Assembly: GCA_029260495.1 (NCBI GenBank) | Contig: JAJDDD010000006.1 | Location: forward strand, 1-64,000 | Length of the DNA stretch: 64,000 nt | From: Phycisphaerales bacterium | GTDB lineage: Bacteria > Planctomycetota > Phycisphaerae > Phycisphaerales > UBA1924 | Direction: 5' to 3' | Part shown: positions 34,150 to 42,463 of the stretch, piece by piece | Layout: the number at the start of each line of letters is the position of its first letter | Numbering within the stretch: the stretch's first letter is position 1 | Notes under the pieces: model-generated | Told to the model about the DNA's origin: nothing | The model's input: the letters and a program-made list of their open reading frames with translations, nothing else | The model's database searches: none | Made by a program: the position numbers and the translations under genes

Positions 34150-34908
34150 ATGCACAGGCGATCCGTTCTTGCCACCGTTGTGGCGCCATTCGTTTGCATT
34201 GTTTGTATGGACAGCATTGCCCATGCGGAGTCGGCGGGATTTTTTCGTATAGACACGCTCTACGAGCCGGCGCCGCGCGAACCAAACGTTCGCGGCACGC
34301 TGGTCACCGCCTACGACAACATCGCTGCGGGATTCACGGGTGAATCGATTTCCTCGACCTCGTTCGTAGCAGATGACCTTGTGCTCGCCGGCACAGGGCT
34401 GCTTTCGGAGGTGACGTTCACATTTCTCAACCTCACCGGCGCGACCGCGAGCACAGATGTGACGATTGCGCTCTTTTCCGATGCTGCGGGAACGCCCGAT
34501 GGCGACGGCAGCGGGGGGCTCGACAACACCGACCCCAACTTTCTTGGTGAAGCCAATTTCAATGTGTCAGGCGTGCCGGATGGCGGGCCTTTTAACTCAC
34601 CGTTCAATGTCGCTTCGATGAATATCAACGTGACCACAGGCCAGACGATCTGGGCGGCGCTGCGGATTGAAAACTCCGGATTTGCCCATCCGTTGTTCGG
34701 GCCAGCGACGATCGGCTCTTCGACAAGCTCGCTCTTCAGCTCCGGCGGCCTGCTGACAGCGCGCGGAAATGGGAACTTGCCCGAGGGCTCGGGACCGGGC
34801 TGGCGCGCCATCGTGCGCGGCTCGGGTGAGATCATCCCGCTTCCCACGGGCGGTGCGTTGGGATTGGCGGGGCTGGGCGTAGTGGCGCTGCCTCGGCGTC
34901 GCCGTTGA
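34150..34908 (+). CDS. Secreted PEP-CTERM-like protein
   Basis: I start at the ATG at 34150, preceded by GGGAGAGAG, giving 252 residues with a signal peptide (residues ~3-27, RRSVLATVVAPFVCIVCMDS). The body is beta-rich with VADDLVLAGTGLLSEVTFTF and MNINVTTGQTIWAALRIENS, as in secreted choice-of-anchor-type proteins. The tail is IPLPTGGALGLAGLGVVALP followed by RRRR. Same sorting class as the cluster at 1-4.6 kb but a different body. No catalytic motif. Confidence 0.82.
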   Translation: MHRRSVLATVVAPFVCIVCMDSIAHAESAGFFRIDTLYEPAPREPNVRGTLVTAYDNIAAGFTGESISSTSFVADDLVLAGTGLLSEVTFTFLNLTGATASTDVTIALFSDAAGTPDGDGSGGLDNTDPNFLGEANFNVSGVPDGGPFNSPFNVASMNINVTTGQTIWAALRIENSGFAHPLFGPATIGSSTSSLFSSGGLLTARGNGNLPEGSGPGWRAIVRGSGEIIPLPTGGALGLAGLGVVALPRRRR

Positions 34909-35084
34909 GGGGGACTGATTCGCAGGGTTCTACACAGGTCTTCCGTGGCTTCACTTCCTATGATGCGTGACCTCTCGTCCCGCACCTCCCGGAAGTGAGT
35001 CCGCCCATGAGTTGCTCGTCTGCATCCGCCGCTATCCGCCCAGCTGACGCTTTGCCCGATGAAGAGGAAGATCCTGGCACGACG

Positions 35085-36140
35085 ATGCGAGCGCTGGTGA
35101 AGTCCGCTGATGGACCCGGGCTCACACTGGACACTGCCAGGCCAATCCCCGGCGGCGGTAAGCCGGTAGCGAATGATGTTTTGATCCGCGTCACCCACGC
35201 AGGCATATGCGGCACGGATCGGCACATCTGGGAATGGGATGATTGGGCTCGCGGGCGCGTGCCCGTCGGGATTGTGACAGGCCATGAGTTTGTTGGCGTG
35301 GTTGAGAAGATCGGCCCCGCGGTGACGACTGTCGAAACAGGATGGCGCGTCAGCGCCGAAGGGCACATCACATCCGGGCATGATTACAACTCGCGCACGG
35401 GAAATGCGCACATCGCCCGCGATATGCAAATCATCGGCGTGGATCGTGATGGATGCTTCGCGGACTACATCATGATGCCCGAGTCAAACGTCTGGCGCGT
35501 GCATGATTCAATCCCCGACCGCGTCGCCGCAGTGATGGATCCACTGGGCAATGCGGTGCATACGGTGATGGAGGCGCAGGTGAGCGCCAAGAGCGTGCTC
35601 ATCACCGGGGTTGGGATGATCGGACTGATGGCGGTGACCGTGGCGCGGGCAGCGGGGGCGGCGCGCATTTTTGTTGTGGATGTCAATCCCAAGCGACTCG
35701 AACTCGCCAAGCGTTTGGGCGCCGATGAGGCGTTTGACGGGCGCCAGAGCACGGAAGAGATGATCCGTGAGATTCAGCGAGCCACGCGCGGGGAGGGCGC
35801 CGACGTGCTGCTTGAAATGTCGGGAGCAGAGGCCGCGATTGATGCGGGCTTCAGCGCTCTGCGCAACGGCGGGACGGCGGCGATGTTGGGTTTGTCAGCC
35901 CGACCGATCACGCTGAACCTCAACAAACATGTCATCTTCAAAGGCGCGAAGGTGCTCGGCATCAACGGAAGGCAGATGTTCCAGACGTGGTACCAGATGG
36001 AAGATCTGCTCCTCGCAGGGCGGGTGGAGCTAGATGAGATCATCACGCATGAGATGGCGCTTGAGGAGTATGAGCGGGCGTTCGGGCTGATGGAGTCCGG
36101 CGAGGCGCTCAAGATCGTTTTGAAAATCGGGGGCGTGTGA
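35085..36140 (+). CDS. tdh: L-threonine 3-dehydrogenase (zinc MDR) lacking structural-zinc cysteines
   Basis: Oxidises threonine to 2-amino-3-ketobutyrate with NAD+. From the ATG at 35085 it has 351 residues, close to E. coli Tdh. Catalytic zinc ligands Cys42 (GICGTDRHIWEWD) and His67-Glu68 (GHEFVG) are present, and so are MDPLGNAVHT, the Rossmann VGMIGLMAVTVA, and VIFKGAKVLGINGRQMFQTW. The four Cys of the structural zinc loop are replaced by Ser97, Asp100, Ser103 and Ala111 (GHITSGHDYNSRTGNAHIAR). An upstream start at 35007 is possible. No kbl gene is adjacent. Confidence 0.88.
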   Translation: MRALVKSADGPGLTLDTARPIPGGGKPVANDVLIRVTHAGICGTDRHIWEWDDWARGRVPVGIVTGHEFVGVVEKIGPAVTTVETGWRVSAEGHITSGHDYNSRTGNAHIARDMQIIGVDRDGCFADYIMMPESNVWRVHDSIPDRVAAVMDPLGNAVHTVMEAQVSAKSVLITGVGMIGLMAVTVARAAGAARIFVVDVNPKRLELAKRLGADEAFDGRQSTEEMIREIQRATRGEGADVLLEMSGAEAAIDAGFSALRNGGTAAMLGLSARPITLNLNKHVIFKGAKVLGINGRQMFQTWYQMEDLLLAGRVELDEIITHEMALEEYERAFGLMESGEALKIVLKIGGV

Positions 36141-36217
36141 AGCGCCGAACAGACCGAGCCTGTGCGCCATCAAGCGGGTGTTGCCCGGTTTTGTGTTGAC
36201 GAACAGCGCTGGCTCGT

Positions 36218-37300
36218 ATGATGTATCCCATGCGAGCATTACTTCACTGTATTTCTTCTCTTGTTGTGTTTCTTTCGGTGGTCCTGGTGATTTCAGCGTG
36301 CGCTGCTTGGTCTGAGCCCGAGGGCCGGACGAGTGAGCGCGTTGTGACGCCGCGGGGTGGAGAACCTCGGGGGCCGGTTGTGGTTCGAGCGCCGATGTCC
36401 GGGCCGGCGGGGGGAAGCGTTGGTGCAGCGCGAGAAGGCGTCAGCGCCGATTTTGTGCCGGATCGCAGACCTGTGCGCGCGATCAACTGTTTCAACGGAA
36501 CGAAAACGAATCAATTCGGGCTTCATCCTCGGTGGTCAGCGGATGATCGGTCAGCCTTCGCCTGGCTTGAAAGTGAGCTTGCGCGTGGAGTGCAGGAGGG
36601 ATTTACGCGGTTCGTATGCATTCTCCCTGCGGGGAGAATGCGAGAGCTTTCGCGCACGACCGGCCGAGGAGCTCCGATGGCGTCATCGCAGTGGGAGCCC
36701 CAATCTGAAGCCAGGCAGCAGGCGTGGCGCGAGTTTCTGCCGCGCTGGCTGGCAAACCACCCGGGATGCACTGTTGGCGTGTATGCAGGGTTTGATATTG
36801 ATCCGAATCCGAAGGATGTGAGTTTTCGGGATCATCGGGCGCCGAACAGCGCCAAACTGGAAGATGTGCGCGATATGAAGCGGTTGGCGACGCCCTGGCT
36901 GGATATCGGGATGACGGAAATTTGGTGGGATACAGCTGGCAAACCAGATCGCCGGCGGCACGCGATGGCAATCGCGCAAAACCTGCGTGAGCTTGGGATG
37001 CAGGCGGGCGGGGAAGCGATGCCTCGTGACTTTTCAAGCCCCGGCAAGCGCGAGCTTGATAGAGAGGCGGTTCACGCCATGCCCTGGATGGCGCTCGTTC
37101 CATACTTCAGACAGTGGGACAAGAATCACAGCTGGCGGGGTGATCCAAACGAAACAGAGCTGTTCATCGGGCTGCGCGGTGGTGACAAACCAACTGACGC
37201 GGAGATGCGATCCGCCTTTGAACGCGGGTTTGTCCCCTGGGTGTATTCACCAACATTGAGCGAGCGGGCGCTGCGGATTTGGGGTCGTATAGGAAAGTAG
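36218..37300 (+). CDS. Predicted lipoprotein of unknown function
   Basis: The 360-residue protein has a signal peptide with a lipobox-like LVISACAA (Cys ~28). A low-complexity Gly/Pro/Arg stretch runs to residue ~85. The rest is a globular domain with PVRAINCFNGTKTNQFGLHP, VGVYAGFDIDPNP, GMTEIWWDTAGKP and MPWMALVPYFRQWDKNHSW. The repeated acidic-aromatic strand ends are reminiscent of a TIM-barrel glycosidase-like fold, but no family is recognised. Three near-adjacent ATGs (36218, 36221, 36230) leave the exact start open. Confidence 0.65.
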   Translation: MMYPMRALLHCISSLVVFLSVVLVISACAAWSEPEGRTSERVVTPRGGEPRGPVVVRAPMSGPAGGSVGAAREGVSADFVPDRRPVRAINCFNGTKTNQFGLHPRWSADDRSAFAWLESELARGVQEGFTRFVCILPAGRMRELSRTTGRGAPMASSQWEPQSEARQQAWREFLPRWLANHPGCTVGVYAGFDIDPNPKDVSFRDHRAPNSAKLEDVRDMKRLATPWLDIGMTEIWWDTAGKPDRRRHAMAIAQNLRELGMQAGGEAMPRDFSSPGKRELDREAVHAMPWMALVPYFRQWDKNHSWRGDPNETELFIGLRGGDKPTDAEMRSAFERGFVPWVYSPTLSERALRIWGRIGK

Positions 37301-37321
37301 AGATGCGTCAGATGACAGCAG

Positions 37322-37993
37322 CTATTTCTTGATGTGTGTAAACGTGCGCCAGAAGTCAAGAAAATCAATTTCTTCGACTGCGGTTGTGATTTCACGCTGA
37401 ACTTCGTGGTAATCGCGGATGTCAGGCACGGCGGCGAGAGGGGTTTCTTCATCGGCGCTCGCCCGGGCCAGCCCCAGCGCGCCGGCGCCCGTCACGCTGA
37501 CGATCCACCGGCCCTCATCCAGACTACGGTACACCGCTTTCCCAACAGCGAACCTTGGATCTTTCCAGTTGATCCCTTCGAGCATGGGGTCAATGACGAG
37601 GCCTTGCCACGGGGCGGTCTTGGCGTCGAAGATGCGCCGGATCCAGAGCCGGCCGTTCAGCACGACATAATCCACATAGATTTCGCCAGCAGGGTCGAAA
37701 TCTGTCTCGATTGTGCGCTCGATCGCTTCGGCTGTGCGCACGCGGACGGAAAGTTCGCCTTTTTCGACGATGAGTTCGGTGACAGCGGTTCGTTTGACAG
37801 CTTCGTTGTATTGGCTGCGCAGGGTCTGATATTGGGCAGAAAGATCTTCGAGGCGCTGCTGATAGATATGGGCAGCGACCTGCGCCCGGGCGAGGCGCAT
37901 GCCGACCATGCTCGCGATGACGCCGACGAGCGAGAGCGCGAGCAGGAGCGCAAGAGGGAGAACCCAGCGCAATGTGAAGAATGAGCGCAGCAT
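37322..37993 (-). CDS. Membrane-anchored coiled-coil protein, unknown
   Basis: The start at 37993 gives 223 residues: an N-terminal membrane helix (~residues 8-30), an Arg/Gln-rich coiled-coil segment (residues ~35-70, QVAAHIYQQRLEDLSAQYQT), then a soluble domain with IYVDYVVLNGRLWIRRIFDA and VIDPMLEGINWKDPRFAVGK. No family recognised. Convergent with the lipoprotein gene upstream (22 bases between stops). No Shine-Dalgarno is visible. Confidence 0.65.
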   Translation of the reverse strand: MLRSFFTLRWVLPLALLLALSLVGVIASMVGMRLARAQVAAHIYQQRLEDLSAQYQTLRSQYNEAVKRTAVTELIVEKGELSVRVRTAEAIERTIETDFDPAGEIYVDYVVLNGRLWIRRIFDAKTAPWQGLVIDPMLEGINWKDPRFAVGKAVYRSLDEGRWIVSVTGAGALGLARASADEETPLAAVPDIRDYHEVQREITTAVEEIDFLDFWRTFTHIKK

Positions 37994-38324
37994 CGCGCCA
38001 CAAATATCGGCAGGCGCCCGGGCTCCGCGAGAAGGTGTAATGCCAACCGGACGGATGGGGGGGGTGTTTGCACCAATGAAAACCCCGGATTGTGTTTCTT
38101 GGATCAGGCGCCGGGATGAATGCAATGCCTGGTGAAAGTGCTTCAAACTGTGTGTTTGCAGGCGGTAATGAGCGCACGGGGGTTGAGCGGGGCTGTGACA
38201 GCGACATTTAAATCGCTCACAAAGTCTTGTGTACGTAGAAACGCTGAAATAGGCTGCCAGACGCATCGCTAAGACGGCGCGGATGGACCGCGTCGGGCGA
38301 TGCGTACTTCGAAAGGAGATTGCG
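37994..38324 (+). other. Intergenic region upstream of Cys-rich peptide
   Basis: The 331-base gap between divergent genes has a good Shine-Dalgarno (AAGGAG) at its right end for the gene at 38325. I see no other gene, RNA or repeat. Confidence 0.45.
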
Positions 38325-38546
38325 ATGAATCGTGTGACGAAGTTGATGTGCTGCCTGGGTGCGAGCGCTGCGATGACGGCTGGAATCGCGTCGGTTGCCG
38401 AGGGCACGCCTGCAGAAACTCAGGCGACGGCTGGAATTATCTCCTGCGGCCCGTGCTCCGGACCGTTCTTCCTGAACGGCCAGATCTGTTTTATGTACAG
38501 CTGCAATGGCGGTCCGTGCGACCTGATTTTGTGTTTGAACTTCTGA
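38325..38546 (+). CDS. Small secreted cysteine-rich peptide
   Basis: The ATG at 38325 follows AAGGAG. The 73-residue protein has a signal peptide (MNRVTKLMCCLGASAAMTAG, cut near residue 25-30) and a mature part with six cysteines at 41, 44, 55, 60, 65 and 70 (CGPC, ICFMYSC, GGPC, LILC), ending LNF. This suggests a disulfide-bonded mini-protein or a metal-binding peptide. It is a single-gene unit followed by a possible terminator. I do not recognise the family; it could be a toxin-like, structural or signalling peptide. Confidence 0.7.
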   Translation: MNRVTKLMCCLGASAAMTAGIASVAEGTPAETQATAGIISCGPCSGPFFLNGQICFMYSCNGGPCDLILCLNF

Positions 38547-38556
38547 ATAAACCCAT

Positions 38557-38593
38557 CAAACCCGTGCGCTGCGAAAGCGGCGCTCGGGGTTTG
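38557..38593 (+). terminator. Possible terminator hairpin after Cys-rich peptide
   Basis: CAAACCC (38557-38563) pairs with GGGTTTG (38587-38593), and GCGC repeats can extend the stem around a bulge. There is no T-run after it, so termination is uncertain. Confidence 0.4.
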
Positions 38594-38620
38594 TCGGCGC
38601 AGACGTTGCGATAGCTGACT

Positions 38621-40051
38621 CTAGCTTGTCGCTTTCACGCCCGTCGTCAGCTGCACCTTCGCTTCAACTTCCGCTGAAGATTGAATATGCAGCTTCCGGG
38701 CGCGATGTTCGGACCAATCTTCAACAACGCGGTCGGGCGCGTCTGCCCCCTCTTTGACAGAGAGAATGTCGTAGACATTGTCGCGCTGGGCGGGGGTGAA
38801 GCCGGCTTCACGGATGAGTCGGCAGAGGACGGCTTCATTCAGGCAATACGTTGTGCCGGCGGACGACACGACGTTTTCCTCCATCATGACCGAGCCCATA
38901 TCGTTGGCGCCGAAGGAGAGAGCGACCTGTCCGATGTGCGGGCCCATGGTCACCCAGCTGGCGCCGATGGAGTAGATGTTGTCGAGGTAGAGGCGGCTGA
39001 CAGCCTGCGTGCGGAGGTAGTCGGTCGCGCCAGCCATGCGGACGCGCCGGCCGAAGTCCTTGTGGGCTTTGGGGTTGCCGTCGCCGGCGAGTGTCGCGAC
39101 GACATCGCCGGGGAAGGGCGCGTTGGTTTCGCCTGGCGCCTCGCCCCAGTTTGGGACGCGGCCGAGCGGCGTGTTCTCGCGCTGGAAGGGCCAGGCGATG
39201 AAGGCTTTGTAATGCCCGGGGCTGGAGCCCGCGCCGCTGGAGCCCGCATAGGCGCGATCCTGCCATTCACGGACGAGATCCATGTGGTGGATGCGGTCAG
39301 CGAGTCCTTCGATGTGGCCGAACATCATGGTCGCGCTGGTGAACATGCCAAGCGAGTGAGCGACGCGCATGATGGTGAGCCATGCTTCAGCGTCGCACTT
39401 GCCGAGGCCGATCTTCCTGCGGACGGGGGCAGCGAATATTTCGCCGCCGCCACCTGGGAGTGAATCAAGGCCGGCTTCGCGCAGGCGAAGCATGATCCAG
39501 CGTGTTTTCTCTTCGAGGTCAGCGCCGGGCGGATTGAAGAAGTTGACGAACTCGAGAAACTCGGGCGGGCTGAATGCGTGAACGTGGACTTCGGGACAGC
39601 GGGCTTTGATTCCTGTCAGGAGGTCGAGGTACCACTCAAGGGGAAGCTCTGGGTTCATGCCGCCTTGCATGAGAATCTGCGTGCCGCCGATAGCGCGAAG
39701 CTCTGCGATTTTTTCGTAGATGTCTTCGTATTCGAGCGTGTAGGCGTCGGCAGCGTCAAGATCGCGGCGGAAGGCGCAGAAGGTGCAGCGGGCGGTGCAG
39801 ACATTGGTGTAGTTGATGTTGCGATCAATGACATAGGTGCGCAGATGATCGCCATGCAAAGCCCGGCAGCGTGCGTCGGCGAGGCGTCCGAGCTCAAAGA
39901 GCGGGGTTGATTGGAGTATCTGAAGGCCTTGTTCCGGCGTCAGGCGGGCGCCGCCAGCAACGACAGCGCGAAGCAGGCCGGGATCGGCGGCGTCGTGATG
40001 CGCATGAGTTGGCGGCGGGGCAGCGATGGGCATGGTTGGCTTGGCGAGCAT
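38621..40051 (-). CDS. mqnC: Cyclic dehypoxanthine futalosine synthase (radical SAM)
   Basis: Radical SAM enzyme of the futalosine route to menaquinone. The 4Fe-4S site is CTARCTFCAFRR (CxxxCxxC), preceded by VIDRNINYTNV as in MqnC. Other conserved blocks are IGGTQILMQGGMNPELPLEW, HVHAFSPPEFLEFV, GLDSLPGGGGEIFAAPVRRK, and IGASWVTMGPHIGQVALSFG followed by ANDMGSVMMEENVV. About 40 residues are inserted after AWPFQRENTPLGRVP compared with typical members. The start at 40051 gives 476 residues, longer than the usual ~370-400. No mqnA, mqnB or mqnD is nearby. Confidence 0.9.
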   Translation of the reverse strand: MLAKPTMPIAAPPPTHAHHDAADPGLLRAVVAGGARLTPEQGLQILQSTPLFELGRLADARCRALHGDHLRTYVIDRNINYTNVCTARCTFCAFRRDLDAADAYTLEYEDIYEKIAELRAIGGTQILMQGGMNPELPLEWYLDLLTGIKARCPEVHVHAFSPPEFLEFVNFFNPPGADLEEKTRWIMLRLREAGLDSLPGGGGEIFAAPVRRKIGLGKCDAEAWLTIMRVAHSLGMFTSATMMFGHIEGLADRIHHMDLVREWQDRAYAGSSGAGSSPGHYKAFIAWPFQRENTPLGRVPNWGEAPGETNAPFPGDVVATLAGDGNPKAHKDFGRRVRMAGATDYLRTQAVSRLYLDNIYSIGASWVTMGPHIGQVALSFGANDMGSVMMEENVVSSAGTTYCLNEAVLCRLIREAGFTPAQRDNVYDILSVKEGADAPDRVVEDWSEHRARKLHIQSSAEVEAKVQLTTGVKATS

Positions 40052-40586
40052 CGTGTGCGACTGGGTCCGATAGGTTCTGTCATCTATTTTCAGGAACTTT
40101 TGAAATGATATGCGATTACGGCTGGTGAGGCCACTTTGTCGGGTGGAGGTTGATATCTGCGGGCATCCGCGGATGGCTGAAACTCGGCCCCGGGCCACTC
40201 GGCCTGAAATGCTCTCATTGTGAGAATTTGAAAGAAATTGAAGGATTGTTTGTCACAAAAGTCCCGTTTTTGTCACTTACTTAATGACCACTTGCCCCAT
40301 TACGCTCACCGCCGGCGATATTCGTCCGCGGGCAATGACTGCCTGCCGACGATGTCGGCGGTGGGCGCGCGCGGAGTTTGCCCAGTGCGGCTCAGTTTCG
40401 CGCCCAGCAGTTGGAATCATTCACGTCCGGGAATGGCGCCGCCCCGCCGGAGGCTGGGAGCTGGCATCGTGTGGGTGGGCTGCTTCCGATAACGGGGCTT
40501 CAGTCTCGGTTGGTGAAGGCCGATAGCGAAGGTTGGGCCGGGCTTCCGGTTTCGTTTATGTGGCCACTAGCTGACGGAGCGTTGCG
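40052..40586 (+). other. Intergenic region with spaced direct repeats
   Basis: The 535-base gap between divergent mqnC and the gene at 40587 contains the direct repeats TTTGTCAC at 40250-40257 and 40270-40277. Short open frames here lack ribosome sites and recognisable products. Promoter elements cannot be placed with confidence. Confidence 0.4.
40250..40277 (+). promoter_or_regulatory. Direct repeats TTTGTCAC, 20 bases apart
   Basis: Two copies of TTTGTCAC lie with a 20-base period, about two helical turns, in the divergent promoter region. They could be operator half-sites for a DNA-bending or tandem-binding regulator. Chance cannot be excluded. Confidence 0.25.
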
Positions 40587-41567
40587 GTGCTCAACAACCA
40601 GCCAAAGCTTTATGTCTCCCCTGCGCTTTGCCGGCTGCGCACAAGTGTTGTAGCTGTCGCGCTTGTGCTGGGATTGTGTTTGGTCCTTCATATGTTTGTG
40701 TATGCGTTTGTGCATTTCACAGACCTCCGCTGGACAACGCTGGGCGCTGACAATGCGCGTGCGAATACGCAGGTGATCCTTGCTCATAGTGATGAGAGCG
40801 CGCTGAAGAATCCGGAGTTCGCTGCGCGTCTCGCTGAAGGGGGCGCGCCCCCTGATGGGAAAGCTGTAGTGACGGCGGATGTCAATCAAGTGCTGAGCAG
40901 AAATGATTACTGGTTTGAGTCAATCACCGGGCTTGCAAATACAGCAGGCGGGATTGCTGCGCTCGCGCTTGTGATTTTCATGTTCCAGGGAGTTTCGATT
41001 GCAGCCGGCGCCGCAGTGCCCGGCGTCGAGCGCGCGGTATCCGCGAGCTCATGGGCGGTGATTCTGGCGCTCCTTGCGCTTCCGATTTCAGATGTGTTCC
41101 CGTCGTTTCCATTTGGCGGCGCCTTCGCGCCGTATGAGCAGATCACACAGACGAGTGAGATGATTATCGCCAGTGATGCCGGTGCGATTTCGGGGTTTCA
41201 GTTCTTCGCCGAGCGCGTGCTGATGCCGCTGGCGCTGTTGGCGGGGGCCGTGGTGATGGTCCTGAGGTTCAACACCGGGATTGAAAAGGGCGCCATCGCG
41301 ACGAGCATGAGCGAGCTTGATGAGCAGCTTGAGAAGGAGATGGCGTCAATCAAGCTTGTCTCGACCGGATCCACACGAGCGGGCGGCGCCCTGAATCATG
41401 CAATTGGTGAGCCTCCGGCTGACCGACTGTCGCCGAGTTTGCTCCGCGGAGCCAACGCGGGGCCGGGGTCCAGCAAGCCGAAGAAGAATGGCGCGAGCAA
41501 TGCGCCGGACGCCGAGCGGCGGATTGGCGCCCCCAATCCAGGCGACCCGATGGCCCGCCCCATCTGA
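40587..41567 (+). CDS. Multi-spanning membrane protein, unknown
   Basis: From the GTG at 40587 the 326-residue protein has hydrophobic segments at ~18-42 (VVAVALVLGLCLVLHMFVYA), ~117-141, ~150-170 and ~208-228, a soluble loop (residues ~45-110), and a polar C-terminal ~85 residues rich in Gly/Ser/Pro/Lys. No family recognised. It is followed after 45 bases by the SpoU methyltransferase. Confidence 0.6.
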   Translation: MLNNQPKLYVSPALCRLRTSVVAVALVLGLCLVLHMFVYAFVHFTDLRWTTLGADNARANTQVILAHSDESALKNPEFAARLAEGGAPPDGKAVVTADVNQVLSRNDYWFESITGLANTAGGIAALALVIFMFQGVSIAAGAAVPGVERAVSASSWAVILALLALPISDVFPSFPFGGAFAPYEQITQTSEMIIASDAGAISGFQFFAERVLMPLALLAGAVVMVLRFNTGIEKGAIATSMSELDEQLEKEMASIKLVSTGSTRAGGALNHAIGEPPADRLSPSLLRGANAGPGSSKPKKNGASNAPDAERRIGAPNPGDPMARPI

Positions 41568-41612
41568 CCAACGCGCAGCAATTCCCGATGCCCTGTTGCG
41601 GTATGGTTGTGC

Positions 41613-42458
41613 ATGCGCAGTGAGATGATCGAGTCAACTGAAGACGTTCGGGTGGAGGCGTATCGAAACGTGCGCGAGCGTGATTTGGCGGGGCGCTCAG
41701 GGCTTTTTATCGCTGAGGGCTTGTTCGTTGTGCGCACGCTGCTCTCGGAGGCTTCGCTGTATGAGCCCGACTCGCTCCTGATCGCCCGACGCCGTGTCCA
41801 GGAGCTGCGCGAAGACATTGAAAAGTGTCAGCATGAACCGCCGGTCTATGTTGCCTCCCAGCAGGTGCTCAACGACATCGCAGGGTTTGATATCCATCGC
41901 GGCGTGTTGGCAGCGGGGAGGCGGCTCGCGGCGGTGATGCGTGTGGATGAAATCATCGCTGCCTGTGATCGAACTGGCGCAAGAACACTTATCGCGATTG
42001 AAGGGTTGACGAATCATGACAATATTGGCGGTATTTTTCGCAATGCAGCAGCCTTTGGAGCGGGCGGCGTGCTGCTCTCTGAGCGATGTTGTGACCCCTT
42101 GTATCGGAAGGCGATCCGGGTTTCGATGGGTGCGGCGTTGCGCGTGCCGTTCGCGCGGGCGGAGCGATTTGAGGATGCAATTGGTGAACTGTCAAAGCGT
42201 GGATGGCGCGTGATGGCGCTCACGCCCGCAGCCGACGCGATAGAGATCAACGAGTTTGTCACAACGCTTGAAAACAAAGAGACAGATGCTCGCGTGGCGG
42301 TTGTGCTCGGCGCCGAGGGAGACGGGCTTGGCGCTAGCGCCCTGCAGGCAGCCGAGGCGCGCGTGCGCATTGCCATTGAGCCGGGTGTTGATTCATTAAA
42401 TGTGGCGGTGGCGTCAGGGATCGCGCTGCATGCGTTGAGCGCTCTGCAGCGCGATTGA
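41613..42458 (+). CDS. TrmH/SpoU-family RNA 2'-O-methyltransferase
   Basis: A SAM-dependent SPOUT-fold RNA ribose methyltransferase. The three family motifs are in order: TNHDNIGGIFRNAAAFG (motif 1), VVLGAEGDGLGA (motif 2), and IEPGVDSLNVAVASGIALH (motif 3, trefoil-knot SAM site). An N-terminal ~100-residue substrate-binding domain (RSGLFIAEGLFVVRTLL) resembles the L30e-like domain of rRNA methyltransferases of the RlmB/TsnR type. The target nucleotide is not predictable. The start is ATG 41613 or 41625. Confidence 0.9.
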   Translation: MRSEMIESTEDVRVEAYRNVRERDLAGRSGLFIAEGLFVVRTLLSEASLYEPDSLLIARRRVQELREDIEKCQHEPPVYVASQQVLNDIAGFDIHRGVLAAGRRLAAVMRVDEIIAACDRTGARTLIAIEGLTNHDNIGGIFRNAAAFGAGGVLLSERCCDPLYRKAIRVSMGAALRVPFARAERFEDAIGELSKRGWRVMALTPAADAIEINEFVTTLENKETDARVAVVLGAEGDGLGASALQAAEARVRIAIEPGVDSLNVAVASGIALHALSALQRD

Positions 42459-42463
42459 GGCAG

